Below, piece after piece: positions 18,123 to 27,303 of a DNA stretch of 64,000 bases. The position numbers were made by a program, and so were the translations under genes. The stretch's first letter is position 1. The number at the start of each line of letters is the position of its first letter. The notes beneath the pieces were generated by a model. That model worked only from the letters and a program-made list of their open reading frames with translations, had not been told where the DNA came from and did not search any database. Source of the DNA: Selenihalanaerobacter shriftii (GTDB lineage Bacteria > Bacillota > Halanaerobiia > Halobacteroidales > Acetohalobiaceae); the NCBI RefSeq assembly GCF_900167185.1, contig NZ_FUWM01000008.1:79886-143885 (forward strand), written 5' to 3'.

Positions 18123-19436
18123 CTATCTTTCTCTAACTATAATTTTAATAGGTGTTCCTGAAAAACCAAAGGCATCCCTAATTTTATTCTTTAAATAACG
18201 TTTATAAGAAAAATGCATTAAATCAGGATCATTAACAAAAAGCACAAATAATGGAGGTTTAACCCGAGGTTGTGTTGCATAATATATCTTTAACCTCTTA
18301 CCTTTATCACTAGGGGGTTCAAACATAGAAGTTGCTTCTTTAAGTACATTATTTAAAGTATTAGTCTTAACTCTTCTTGAATGCTGTTCAGCCACATACT
18401 CCACTATCTCTAAAATTTCTAAGACTCTTTGTCCAGTTAAGGCAGAAACAAATGTAATCGGCGCATAATTTAAGAATCCAACATCATATCTAATATCCTC
18501 AGCATAACGCTTATTAGTATCATTCCCTTTTTCAATTAAATCCCACTTGTTCACTACTATCACCATTGCTTTGCCATCTTCATGAGCATATCCAGCAACC
18601 CGTTTATCTTGTTCAGTCATTCCTTCAGTAGCATCTAACACCATTAAAACTACATCAGAACGATCTATAGCTCCTAAAGATCTAATTACACTATATTTTT
18701 CTATGCCAGGCTTTACTTTACCTCTTCTTCTCATCCCTGCTGTATCAATAATTGCAAATTCTCTATCTCCTAATTTAAAATAAGTATCTATCGCATCTCG
18801 GGTAGTACCTGGAATATCGCTAACTATTACCCTATTTTTACCTAAAACCTGATTAACTAATGAAGATTTACCTACATTAGGTCTGCCAATAACAGAAATA
18901 CGAATAATATCATCTTCATACTCTATCTCTTCCTCTTGAGGAAAATGAATAATCACTTCATCTAATAAATCTCCAATGTTTAATCCATGCTCAGCAGAAA
19001 TCAAGACCGGATCGTCTAAACCTAATTCATAAAAATCATATTTAATCTCTTCTTCTAATTTCTTATAGTCTACTTTATTAACTGTTAAAATTATAGGTTT
19101 TCCACTTTTCCTAAGCATATTAGCTACTTCGCGATCCATCGGCTGAAGTCCTGTTCTACCATCAAGCATAAATAAAATTACATCAGCTTCATCTATAGCT
19201 ATTTCTGCCTGTCGTCTAATATCCTCTTTTAATTCCTTCTCACTATTTAAATCAATACCTCCAGTATCTACTAATAAAAAATGATTATTTAACCACTCAC
19301 CTTCAGCATAAATTCTATCTCGTGTAATACTTGGTTCATCTTCTACAATTGAAATTCTATCACCAACAATTCTATTAAAAAGTGTTGATTTCCCTACATT
19401 AGGTCTGCCAACTATTGCTACTATTGGTTTACTCAC
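18123..19436 (-). CDS. der: ribosome biogenesis GTPase Der (EngA)
   Basis: Der has two tandem GTPase domains and acts in assembly of the 50S subunit. The first P-loop [12 protein letters not shown] is near residue 10 and the second [12 protein letters not shown] near 185; each domain has DTGG/DTAG and NKVD/NKWD motifs. A C-terminal KH-like domain ends in [11 protein letters not shown]. The start is most likely GTG, six bases after GGAGGTG; an earlier in-frame GTG is part of that ribosome site. The gene is first of der-plsY-gpsA. Confidence 0.96.
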   Translation of the reverse strand: MSKPIVAIVGRPNVGKSTLFNRIVGDRISIVEDEPSITRDRIYAEGEWLNNHFLLVDTGGIDLNSEKELKEDIRRQAEIAIDEADVILFMLDGRTGLQPMDREVANMLRKSGKPIILTVNKVDYKKLEEEIKYDFYELGLDDPVLISAEHGLNIGDLLDEVIIHFPQEEEIEYEDDIIRISVIGRPNVGKSSLVNQVLGKNRVIVSDIPGTTRDAIDTYFKLGDREFAIIDTAGMRRRGKVKPGIEKYSVIRSLGAIDRSDVVLMVLDATEGMTEQDKRVAGYAHEDGKAMVIVVNKWDLIEKGNDTNKRYAEDIRYDVGFLNYAPITFVSALTGQRVLEILEIVEYVAEQHSRRVKTNTLNNVLKEATSMFEPPSDKGKRLKIYYATQPRVKPPLFVLFVNDPDLMHFSYKRYLKNKIRDAFGFSGTPIKIIVRER

Positions 19437-19452
19437 TATAAGCACCTCCGAA

Positions 19453-20769
19453 TTAAATATTAATTAATGTCTTAACTAAATCTTTCGCATTATTATTCAC
19501 TATAATAAATTCTATCTCTGGAAACTCAGCCTCTAAAACATCTAATTGTAGATCATCAATAAATAACCTATCTTCATTTAATAAAAGTTCCGGTAAAATT
19601 ATGCTTCCGTTTAAATCTCTCTTTTTAATAGTTTCTATTATATCTTGTCCAGTTAATAATCCAGTAACCGTCACATTCTCCCCAAAGAAACTATTTTGCA
19701 CTACTAACAAGTCTAAATCTAAATTATTAATCTCATTTAATCTAGCCACCATTGGTTCTAAAGTTGCTACACCTAATTCACCAGTAATTAATGTAAACTG
19801 TTGTTTTTTATCTATAGTAGTAGGTAATTTCTCTTCCACCTCATTAAACTGCTCCCAAAATAATCTAACCATTCCTACTCCATTCTCCAATTGAGGATAT
19901 CCATTATAATTTTTAGTAGGTGGAATTGATTCATTAGCTAATAAATAAAATTCATCAGATAAGTACAAGAAATTTTCTCCACATTTCTCACCTATTCTCT
20001 TCTGCCACTGCTCTACTTGCTCTACCACTTCTTTAGCCTCCTCAGTAGTGAAAGAACGTAAAGAGTATAAATCATCACGAAACTTTGTCAATCCTACTGG
20101 TACTACGGCTAAACTCCTAATAGCAGATGACAATTCTAATAAATCTTTAATAGTCCTTTCTAGTTCATCGCCATCATTAATTTCTGGACAAAGCACAATT
20201 TGAGTATGAAACTCAATCCCCACTTCTGCTAACTCTTTTAAGTAAGATAAGACATCACCCGCCTTAGAATTTCGTAACATCTTCACTCTTAATTCAGGGT
20301 TAGTAGTATGTACTGATATATATATAGGACTCAAATGTAATCTTTTAATTCGATTAATCTCTTCTCGACTTAAATTAGTTAAAGTTATATAACTACCTTG
20401 TAAAAATGAAAATCTATAATCATCATCCTTTAAATTCAAAGTCTCTCGTAACCCTGGAGGAGATTGATTAACAAAACAAAAAAGACAATTATTATTGCAC
20501 TTCTTTAAGTCATCATAAATAATGCCTGAAAATTCTAAACCCAATCCCTCATCATAATCCTTCTCAATCTCTAATAACCACTCTTCTCCATTAGACTTTC
20601 GAATCAAAACCTCTAAGTATAAATCTGTAATTAAAAATTTATAATCTATATAATCTCTAATCTGGCTACCATTAATAGTTAGCAATTGATCACCAGGCTC
20701 TATATTAAGCTCATCTGCTATACTATCTAATTGAACCGTTTCTATTTCTATACAGCTACTTTCTACCAT
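19453..20769 (-). CDS. DUF512 protein with PDZ and radical SAM-like domain
   Basis: The N-terminal part resembles a PDZ domain ([17 protein letters not shown]). It is followed by [18 protein letters not shown], a Cys cluster like that of radical SAM enzymes, and by the C-terminal DUF512 region ([18 protein letters not shown], then [17 protein letters not shown]). Members are conserved in Firmicutes next to der, as here, but the reaction is not known. The ATG chosen follows GAGGTGG; a TTG further upstream lies in the ribosome site. Length 438 after this correction is typical. Confidence 0.88.
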   Translation of the reverse strand: MVESSCIEIETVQLDSIADELNIEPGDQLLTINGSQIRDYIDYKFLITDLYLEVLIRKSNGEEWLLEIEKDYDEGLGLEFSGIIYDDLKKCNNNCLFCFVNQSPPGLRETLNLKDDDYRFSFLQGSYITLTNLSREEINRIKRLHLSPIYISVHTTNPELRVKMLRNSKAGDVLSYLKELAEVGIEFHTQIVLCPEINDGDELERTIKDLLELSSAIRSLAVVPVGLTKFRDDLYSLRSFTTEEAKEVVEQVEQWQKRIGEKCGENFLYLSDEFYLLANESIPPTKNYNGYPQLENGVGMVRLFWEQFNEVEEKLPTTIDKKQQFTLITGELGVATLEPMVARLNEINNLDLDLLVVQNSFFGENVTVTGLLTGQDIIETIKKRDLNGSIILPELLLNEDRLFIDDLQLDVLEAEFPEIEFIIVNNNAKDLVKTLINI

Positions 20770-20852
20770 AATTAACCACCTCAATTTAATGCCTACCTTA
20801 TATTATCTTATATCAAACTAAATTAGTCAAGCTATATCAGAATTTTACCACC

Positions 20853-20877
20853 AAAAAAGCCCATCAACAAGTGATGA
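20853..20877 (-). terminator. intrinsic terminator after DUF3189 gene
   Basis: GCTCATCA pairs with TGATGGGC (one G-U pair) over a five-base loop on the minus strand and is followed by TTTTTT. It ends the spoIIP-containing cluster. Confidence 0.85.
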
Positions 20878-20886
20878 GCAATTATT

Positions 20887-21351
20887 TTAACTAATATGGT
20901 CCAACCTTTTTTTTACACTTTTAACTAAATTAATAAATCTTTTATATGACTTTTGTAATCCATAAATAGTTAATGGCCTCCCTAGATTTACAAATCCTAA
21001 ACCTCTAGACAAAAATCCCCCTATTCGAGTAAGATTATTGACATAAGGTAAGGTATCAACTAAAATCATTTTGGTTCTATCAATTCCAAAAATTCTTAAA
21101 TTACTCAATAGTGCTCTTTTAACTATCTTAGGCGAACTCTTCATTCCCATTATATATACATCAAAACCAAACTCATCTTTACCAAAATAATAGACTGTAC
21201 CTATCTCTTCTGTGTCAGTGCGGTCATAATGAGGAATATTACTAATTTCTTCGGCAGTTGCTACTCGATCATCTGGTACAATTCCAGTATGTATCCCAGC
21301 AGCTAAAACTGATGAATGGGCACTACCATAACAATTATAGATTACCTTCAT
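20887..21351 (-). CDS. DUF3189 family protein (second of a pair)
   Basis: The 154-residue protein starts KVIYNCYGSAHSSVLAAGIH and continues with IPHYDRTDTEEIGTVYYFG, DEFGFDVYIMGM and LRIFGI. This is the DUF3189 pattern found in spore-forming Firmicutes. The N-terminal strand and CYGSAHSS loop suggest a nucleotide- or phosphate-binding fold, but no function is known. A related copy lies immediately upstream, 15 bases away, so the pair arose by duplication. It is the last gene of the sporulation-linked cluster. Confidence 0.82.
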   Translation of the reverse strand: MKVIYNCYGSAHSSVLAAGIHTGIVPDDRVATAEEISNIPHYDRTDTEEIGTVYYFGKDEFGFDVYIMGMKSSPKIVKRALLSNLRIFGIDRTKMILVDTLPYVNNLTRIGGFLSRGLGFVNLGRPLTIYGLQKSYKRFINLVKSVKKRLDHIS

Positions 21352-21366
21352 CCAATCGTCTCCCTT

Positions 21367-21813
21367 TTAATCTCTAATATCATTTACTACTTCTACTATT
21401 TGTGTAAAAGATTTTAATATATTCTTATAAATTAATCTATTAGCTAAAGACGAATTAGTAAATAAACTTTTAATCTTAATTCCTAATCTAAATAACCAAT
21501 CTTCTTTTTTAGTTAAGTCTATAAACTTACTTTCAGTATGAATATCAAATATTCTATTTATACCATGTACCGCTTTTTCAATCACATCACCTACTCCATC
21601 ACTACCTAATATATATATATCATTTCCTAATTGGTCTGTACCGATAAAGATAATTTGACCTAACTCCACTTTCTGTCTTCCATCAAAATAAGGAAGTTCT
21701 TTTAAATCATTCCAATCAGGTGCTACTTTAGCAGTAGCTAACATATTCAAATGTATTGCAGCAGCAACTACTGCTAAATATTGACCTGTACTATCATAGT
21801 AAATTATCTTCAT
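21367..21813 (-). CDS. DUF3189 family protein (first of a pair)
   Basis: This 148-residue protein shares the layout of the downstream copy: KIIYYDSTGQYLAVVAAAIHLN, LPYFDGRQKVELGQIIFIG, DQLGNDIYILGSDG and RIFDI. The cysteine of the N-terminal loop is replaced, and the two copies are only moderately alike, so the duplication is old. It is tightly spaced within DUF1614-spoIIP-YIEGIA-cap-DUF3189-DUF3189, hence likely co-expressed in sporulation. No function is established. Confidence 0.78.
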   Translation of the reverse strand: MKIIYYDSTGQYLAVVAAAIHLNMLATAKVAPDWNDLKELPYFDGRQKVELGQIIFIGTDQLGNDIYILGSDGVGDVIEKAVHGINRIFDIHTESKFIDLTKKEDWLFRLGIKIKSLFTNSSLANRLIYKNILKSFTQIVEVVNDIRD

Positions 21814-21828
21814 CTTATACTCCTCTAA

Positions 21829-22029
21829 TTAATGTTTAATTAGAATATAGACACCATTACCTAAATTATGGGCCATTGATAAAGTTAAACGTGAAATTAA
21901 CATTGCCACATATTCTAATTCTTCTTCATCATCTACATAGAATACTGGAGAACCGCCTCCATCTACTTTATTTTCATTATTCTTTAAAGTTACTATTGCT
22001 AATATATTATTTGTTAAACTAACCTCCAT
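21829..22029 (-). CDS. small capping-complex subunit for YIEGIA
   Basis: A 66-residue acidic protein with GGGSPVFYVDDEEELEYVAMLI followed by LTLSMAHNLGNGVYILI-type end. Small proteins of this kind always accompany YIEGIA genes in spore formers and are named for that association. Here it follows the YIEGIA gene by 12 bases. No membrane segment is seen. Its molecular role is not defined; the call rests on the family pattern and on position. Confidence 0.75.
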   Translation of the reverse strand: MEVSLTNNILAIVTLKNNENKVDGGGSPVFYVDDEEELEYVAMLISRLTLSMAHNLGNGVYILIKH

Positions 22030-22041
22030 TGGAGTCCCTCC

Positions 22042-22938
22042 TTAATCAGCAGCTGCTCTGCCAGCTTTTGATGCTAAAGGTCTACGTTTAGAACCTTCTA
22101 ATACTGGGGTATTCTCGACTGCTTTCTTAACCCATTTTTCATCTGGCTCAATCGGAATTATAATTATAACAACTCTACCTGTGTCCAAATTTAACCTAGC
22201 TAAAGGAGTATAATCTTGCACTCCCACATCTAATCTAACCCCTAATTGAGCAGCAACGTCATGTAAGATTGCCTGACGTTGTCCAGTATTAGCTAAAGTT
22301 GCTCGAGCATTGTCATCCTTAGGGTCAATCACAATCCCTAATCCATTCTCTTTCCAATAATCTAATGATTCTTGCACTCCTACATTCATAATTACTACAT
22401 CACCTATAGCAATATTCTCTTCATTTTCACCTTTAAATTCTAACTCAACTACTTTAACATCACCTATATCTTTAATATTCTTTTCTGTCATCGCCTTTTG
22501 TAAAACTAAAGCAGCTATTATTCCAAAAATCAATCCTCCGTACCATTCTAATAATTGAAAACCAATGGTGACAGCAATTGACACTAATAAAGCTAAATAA
22601 TTTCTTGCTTCGAACACTTTAGCTATTCCTTCAATATATGCAGTACCACGAGGCACTAATTCAGTCTTCTCTATCTTATTTAAAAATTCTCGTTCCATAT
22701 CTCGAATACTACTAAATTGTTGAACAGCTAAAGTCAAAAATGTAACAGCTATATAGTTTTCTTCTAAGAGTGCTGGTAAAAAGAGTGCACCTAAAACCGC
22801 AGCAATAAATCCTAAAGTTAGATGAACAGCATAACCATGAGGATAACCAGGATATTGTCTATAATCTATTTTTAACATCCAAAAACGGGATAAGGTTCCT
22901 AAAATAATACTTACTATAATCATTACTCCATATTTCAT
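22042..22938 (-). CDS. YIEGIA domain membrane protein (sporulation-associated)
   Basis: The 298-residue protein has hydrophobic segments near 3-20, 38-58, 60-75 and 112-145, with the signature YIEGIA at residues 101-106. A soluble C-terminal part (about 155-298) follows. The family is restricted to endospore formers and is thought to act at the forespore membrane. It sits between spoIIP and its small partner, all close together, which fits a sporulation operon. The ATG is preceded by AGGAGGATAAATACC. Confidence 0.85.
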   Translation of the reverse strand: MKYGVMIIVSIILGTLSRFWMLKIDYRQYPGYPHGYAVHLTLGFIAAVLGALFLPALLEENYIAVTFLTLAVQQFSSIRDMEREFLNKIEKTELVPRGTAYIEGIAKVFEARNYLALLVSIAVTIGFQLLEWYGGLIFGIIAALVLQKAMTEKNIKDIGDVKVVELEFKGENEENIAIGDVVIMNVGVQESLDYWKENGLGIVIDPKDDNARATLANTGQRQAILHDVAAQLGVRLDVGVQDYTPLARLNLDTGRVVIIIIPIEPDEKWVKKAVENTPVLEGSKRRPLASKAGRAAAD

Positions 22939-22970
22939 GGTATTTATCCTCCTATACTCCTACCTATACT

Positions 22971-24098
22971 CTATTTATTTTCTTCATCATCTTCTTTTTT
23001 AAATCCAAAATAATTAACAAATTCATCACCAAAAAAATGCTTAATTCGATTAACTACTCCATCCCAACCGTCCTCATTAATGAATAAAAAACCTGCAATA
23101 CCTACTAAAACCACAGCTATAATAATTAGTAATGAAGTCCAGGCGCCTCGACTCTGACCAGCATCTCCTGCATCTTCTCCTTGAGTCTGTTGTGCGTCCT
23201 CTCCATATAATAATTGATTGACAGAATTAGCAAATAAAGTTGCTGCTGATTCAGAATCCTGCTGTGAAACAACATGAGTGCCAAACTCTAATAACATAGC
23301 TCTTGGCGAAAGATCTTGATTGTATTTTCCTTTTGCATAAAATATCCCTTTAATTAAACCAGGGTATTTATTATCAGTAACAGATTTTAATTGTTTTGCA
23401 AACTTATCATTTACTTTCATATTTGGATTCTGTCTACCAACTACTAACCGGACCTGAGATACTTTTTTTCCATTAATCTTAGTTAGATATTGTGACGGAT
23501 CTGGAACTCCATCACGATGAATATCAAATAATGCATCTGGTCCTTTTTGAGTTAACTTTTTAGCTGTTCTTCTAGACCGTTCATAAGCACCACCATCATG
23601 GGGGTCATGCTTTGCGTTAGATGCTATGACCTTAACCCCTTTATTTTTTAATGCTGCAGCAAATTCATCAGCTACTTTATATATATCCCCGTTTCCAGCT
23701 TCAGAATGAGTTCCACTATTAGGCACATAAGACTCATCACTATGTGTATTATAAATCATAATCTCTTTTTTAGCTTCCTTCTCTGATAATAATACTTCAG
23801 GTTGTGACAATGCTGAAGATAAATTATCATCTTCCGGGGTCAAATCTACAGTTCCTTCATACTTAGCAATAGCTTGATCACCATTTGTCTTGATTATAGT
23901 ATATTTTTTATTATTTTCATTAATATACCAATCACCTTTGTGTACCTTCATATCAGTCTGAAAAATAAGATTACCATCTTCATCTACTACAGTAAAATAC
24001 CCATCACCTTCAACTTCTATTTCTGCAAAAGCTACTGTACTAAATAAAAGTATAAATATTAAAGATAAAACAAATCCATATCTTAAACTTTTATTCAT
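22971..24098 (-). CDS. spoIIP: stage II sporulation protein P
   Basis: SpoIIP is an amidase and endopeptidase that thins peptidoglycan during engulfment. A signal anchor (about 8-26) leads to an extracytoplasmic region. The catalytic domain has YNTHSDESYVP, GDIYKVADEFAAALKNKG, DIHRDGVPDP and LLEFGTHVV, which include the His/Glu zinc ligands of the family. Unlike Bacillus SpoIIP it has a second membrane segment near 325-345 and a short charged cytoplasmic tail. The ATG chosen is six bases after GGGGTG, and it overlaps the end of the DUF1614 gene by eight bases, suggesting coupled translation. Confidence 0.93.
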   Translation of the reverse strand: MNKSLRYGFVLSLIFILLFSTVAFAEIEVEGDGYFTVVDEDGNLIFQTDMKVHKGDWYINENNKKYTIIKTNGDQAIAKYEGTVDLTPEDDNLSSALSQPEVLLSEKEAKKEIMIYNTHSDESYVPNSGTHSEAGNGDIYKVADEFAAALKNKGVKVIASNAKHDPHDGGAYERSRRTAKKLTQKGPDALFDIHRDGVPDPSQYLTKINGKKVSQVRLVVGRQNPNMKVNDKFAKQLKSVTDNKYPGLIKGIFYAKGKYNQDLSPRAMLLEFGTHVVSQQDSESAATLFANSVNQLLYGEDAQQTQGEDAGDAGQSRGAWTSLLIIIAVVLVGIAGFLFINEDGWDGVVNRIKHFFGDEFVNYFGFKKEDDEENK

Positions 24099-24837
24099 CA
24101 TCCTCACCCCGTTTCTTCTTCCTCTTCTTAATCTTACCGCTTAAGAAGTCTGCATACTCAACATTATCTAATTTCTTTTCATCTTCACCTGAATCTTCAT
24201 CTCTACCTCTATCATTATGTTCTTTGTGAGCTGTGCCTCCTTGTAATCGCTCTCTAGACTCTCCAACTACTTCTGCTAATAATACTGCAATAAAACCAGA
24301 AGTAACTATAGTGTCTAAAGCACCAGCCCCTCCAATATCTGCTTGTCCTGGTACTCCACCAAAGGTTATATTCCAAACATGGATCAAATCATATAATAAA
24401 AACCCTAATGTACCTGAAATAAATGCATTTCTACGAGAACGACTCGTTATATATGCAGTTACACCGGCTACAATAGCAAAAATATAAGAAGGATCTAACA
24501 GCGTATGGCCTTCTTCAAATTGATATATCTTAGTTAAAGCATAGATAACTCCACCGGTGACCACTATAGAAAAGATAGTTCTAAGCCATTCTTGAGTAGA
24601 ATCAGCCTTAGATAAAACATAGATTGCTAAAACCACCGGCAAAAGTGCACCTCCAATATTAATACTTATAGCTGGAGCAGTAGTTATAGGAATATCTATA
24701 AAACTTCCTACTACCATTAACCCAATAAATAATAATGCCTGTTTATCAGTTAAATACATCCTGTCTAAAATTCTTTGAGCAAATCCAAAATAAATTAGTA
24801 CCGCCATTACAACTAAAACTATTACACCTAACGGCAT
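24091..24837 (-). CDS. DUF1614 membrane protein
   Basis: The 248-residue protein has about seven hydrophobic segments between residues 1 and 195, then a charged tail ending KIKKRKKKRGEDDE. The motif FIDIPITTAPAISINIGGALLPV and GGAGALDTIVTSGFIA match DUF1614 proteins, which in many Firmicutes lie directly before spoIIP, as here. Function is unknown; sporulation is suggested only by context. It heads the cluster leading to spoIIP. Confidence 0.85.
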   Translation of the reverse strand: MPLGVIVLVVMAVLIYFGFAQRILDRMYLTDKQALLFIGLMVVGSFIDIPITTAPAISINIGGALLPVVLAIYVLSKADSTQEWLRTIFSIVVTGGVIYALTKIYQFEEGHTLLDPSYIFAIVAGVTAYITSRSRRNAFISGTLGFLLYDLIHVWNITFGGVPGQADIGGAGALDTIVTSGFIAVLLAEVVGESRERLQGGTAHKEHNDRGRDEDSGEDEKKLDNVEYADFLSGKIKKRKKKRGEDDE

Positions 24838-24913
24838 TTTTTACCCACCTCCATATTTTTTCTTGTCGCTAAATATTCTTTCCCTGGAAGTGAGAAAATA
24901 TTCGCAAAAAGAA

Positions 24914-24948
24914 AAAAGCCTCTAGCATGAAATCATGCTAGAGGCTTA
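24914..24948 (-). terminator. intrinsic terminator after ispH-S1
   Basis: AAGCCTCTAGCATGA pairs with TCATGCTAGAGGCTT around a two- to three-base loop and runs into TTTTTT on the minus strand, about 38 bases beyond the stop. Confidence 0.9.
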
Positions 24949-24985
24949 ATTAAATAAACAATTTTAAAATTTATTATTCTAAATC

Positions 24986-27058
24986 TTACTCTTCAAACAA
25001 CTCTCCAAACATATCTCCAATAGTTACTCCACTACCTTCATCATCATCAATGAACTCTTCGACATCTTTTTGCTTTCTTTGAGTATTATTATTATTATCA
25101 TTATCATCTTCTTCTTCTAACTCTTTCATACTTAAACCTACTCTTCTTTCTTGAGGTTCAATATTAATAATCTTAGCTTCTACTTCATCACCAGCTGTTA
25201 CTACTTCTTCTACAGTAGCAACATGTCGACGAGAAAGTTGAGAAATATGGATTAAACCTTCAACACCTGGCTCAATTTCCATAAAAGCACCAAAGTCAAC
25301 AGTCTTAGTAATCTTACCAGAAACTACCTCTCCTTCATTATGATTATCAATGAATTGATCCCATGGATCAGGTAAAATCTGCTTTAATCCTAAAGAAATT
25401 CTTTCTTCTTCAGGGTTAACTCCTAAAACTTTAACTTCAATCTCTTCTCCTTCTTCTAAAACGTCTGATGGATGATCAATTCGTCCCCAAGACATTTCTG
25501 AAATATGTAATAATCCTTCAACGCCTCCGATATCAACAAAAGCACCAAAATCTACTAACTTAGTAATAGTTCCAGAAATTACATCACCTTCTTCTAACGA
25601 GCTAAAGATTTCTTCTTTCTTCTCTTCTAACTCTTCTGCAAGTACTTCTTTACGAGAAAGCACTACATTGTTATTATCTCTTTCAACTTCAATTATCCTT
25701 AGAGGTAATGTTTCACCAATATACTGGCTTAAATCTTCAATATATTCAATGGCTACATGAGAAGCCGGAATAAATCCTCGTAGACCAATGTCTACTACTA
25801 AGCCACCTTTAACTTCTTTAGTGACCTCAGCTTCAATAATTTCACCACTTTCATAAGCCTGCTGTACACTTCCCCAAGCTTCTTCATAATCAATACGCTT
25901 TTTAGATAATAGAATATTACCTTCTTCATCTTCTGGGTTTAAGACCTCAACTTTAATTTCGTCTCCTTCAGCAACTACATCTGATGGAGATTCAAAATGA
26001 CTTGAGCTTAATTCATTAAGAGGAATAAGTCCCTCAGATTTAGCTCCAATATTGACATAAACCCCGTCATCAGTAACTTGCTCTACAGTGCCATCAAGAG
26101 CTTCACCTTTTTCAAGTGCTTTAACTCCTTCATAATCAACTTCTTCTACTTCTTCCTCATTCACTTCTTCTACTTCTTCTTCATTCACCTCTTCTACTTC
26201 TTCATTCACATTTTCTTCTTGTTTAATATCTTCCATTCGACTAACAACCTCCTTAATAATCCAGTTTGGGGTCGATGCCCCCGCTGTAACACCTATTCTT
26301 TTAATATTATGAAACCAATCTCGACTTAAATCATCTGCAGTTTCAATATGGTACGTTGTAGTACCAACTTCCCAACAGACTTCAGCCAAACGATTGGTGT
26401 TCGCACTATTATAGCCCCCAATCACAATCATAATATCTACTTCAACAGCTAAATCAGCAGCAGAAGTTTGTCGTTCATTAGTGGTTGTACAAATAGTATT
26501 GTACACCTTTAACTCCTCGGTAATATCCATTAACCGATTGACAACAGTTTTTAAGTTATCTATTGATTGGGTAGTCTGTGCAATGATGCCTGCTTTCTTT
26601 ATCTTTTTAGGTAATTTTTCAAAATCTTCCTCTTCTTCAATCACAATAGCTTGACCATTTGTTGAACCTAAAATGGCTACTACTTCTGGATGCTGTTTAT
26701 CACCACTAATTATTACCTGATAACCAGCTTCTTGTAAGCGAGCAGCACTCTTTTGTGCTTTCTTTACAAATGGACAAGTAGCATCTAATACTTCTAAATC
26801 TTTATCTTTAGCTTCATTCAAAGTATTAGGTGGTACTCCATGTGATCGAATAATTATAGTCCCTTCATTAACTTCATCAACTTCATCAACTATTCGAATA
26901 CCCAGACCCTCTAACTTGTTTACAGCTTGAGGATTATGGATTAATGGCCCTAAGGTATAAATCTCATTGTCATCATTCTTACCTGCGTCCATCGTCAAAT
27001 CCATTGCTCGAGTAACGCCAAAACAGAACCCAGCATGATCAGCTAAAATTATCTCCAG
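24986..27058 (-). CDS. ispH: HMBPP reductase IspH fused to ribosomal protein S1
   Basis: IspH makes IPP and DMAPP in the last step of the MEP pathway with a [4Fe-4S] cluster. Its three cysteines are in HAGFCFGV, DATCPFV and TICTTTNERQ. After about 300 residues an acidic linker with repeated VEEVNEEE units leads to four S1 RNA-binding domains (for example GVYVNIGAKSEGLIPL and GAFVDIGGVEGLLHIS), then an acidic tail. Such fusions are known in clostridial relatives. The start is uncertain: AAGGAGGG stands six bases before a CTG that gives the usual N-terminus EIILADHAGFC, while an ATG-type frame reaches 27175 with a 39-residue hydrophobic extension that I consider less likely. Confidence 0.92.
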   Translation of the reverse strand: MEIILADHAGFCFGVTRAMDLTMDAGKNDDNEIYTLGPLIHNPQAVNKLEGLGIRIVDEVDEVNEGTIIIRSHGVPPNTLNEAKDKDLEVLDATCPFVKKAQKSAARLQEAGYQVIISGDKQHPEVVAILGSTNGQAIVIEEEEDFEKLPKKIKKAGIIAQTTQSIDNLKTVVNRLMDITEELKVYNTICTTTNERQTSAADLAVEVDIMIVIGGYNSANTNRLAEVCWEVGTTTYHIETADDLSRDWFHNIKRIGVTAGASTPNWIIKEVVSRMEDIKQEENVNEEVEEVNEEEVEEVNEEEVEEVDYEGVKALEKGEALDGTVEQVTDDGVYVNIGAKSEGLIPLNELSSSHFESPSDVVAEGDEIKVEVLNPEDEEGNILLSKKRIDYEEAWGSVQQAYESGEIIEAEVTKEVKGGLVVDIGLRGFIPASHVAIEYIEDLSQYIGETLPLRIIEVERDNNNVVLSRKEVLAEELEEKKEEIFSSLEEGDVISGTITKLVDFGAFVDIGGVEGLLHISEMSWGRIDHPSDVLEEGEEIEVKVLGVNPEEERISLGLKQILPDPWDQFIDNHNEGEVVSGKITKTVDFGAFMEIEPGVEGLIHISQLSRRHVATVEEVVTAGDEVEAKIINIEPQERRVGLSMKELEEEDDNDNNNNTQRKQKDVEEFIDDDEGSGVTIGDMFGELFEE

Positions 27059-27204
27059 TCCCAACCCTCCTTCCAAACCAACAAATACCAATACATTTTC
27101 TAAAGATATTATTCCCATTCTTACCTGGAATATTATAAAAATTAAAAAGAACCCTTTATATTTTTTCGTCATCAATAAAATAATTCCTTCCTATATTAGA
27201 AAAA

Positions 27205-27241
27205 AAGTATACCTTAATTCAAATTAAGGCATACTTTTTCG
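27205..27241 (-). terminator. intrinsic terminator after cstA-like gene
   Basis: AAAGTATGCCTTAATT pairs with AATTAAGGTATACTTT (one G-U pair) around a short loop, followed by more T residues on the minus strand, about 60 bases after the transporter stop. Confidence 0.85.
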
Positions 27242-27303
27242 AGAAAAATACATTATTTGTTATTATATACAAATATATAGAGTAAAATACATTTTCGTTC
27301 AAC

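Noticed and set aside
26078..26329. Plus-strand Phe/Ile-rich frame opposite the ispH-S1 linker
   Set aside because: It is an antisense reading of the acidic repeat (GAA/GAG codons read as TTC/CTT), not a membrane protein.
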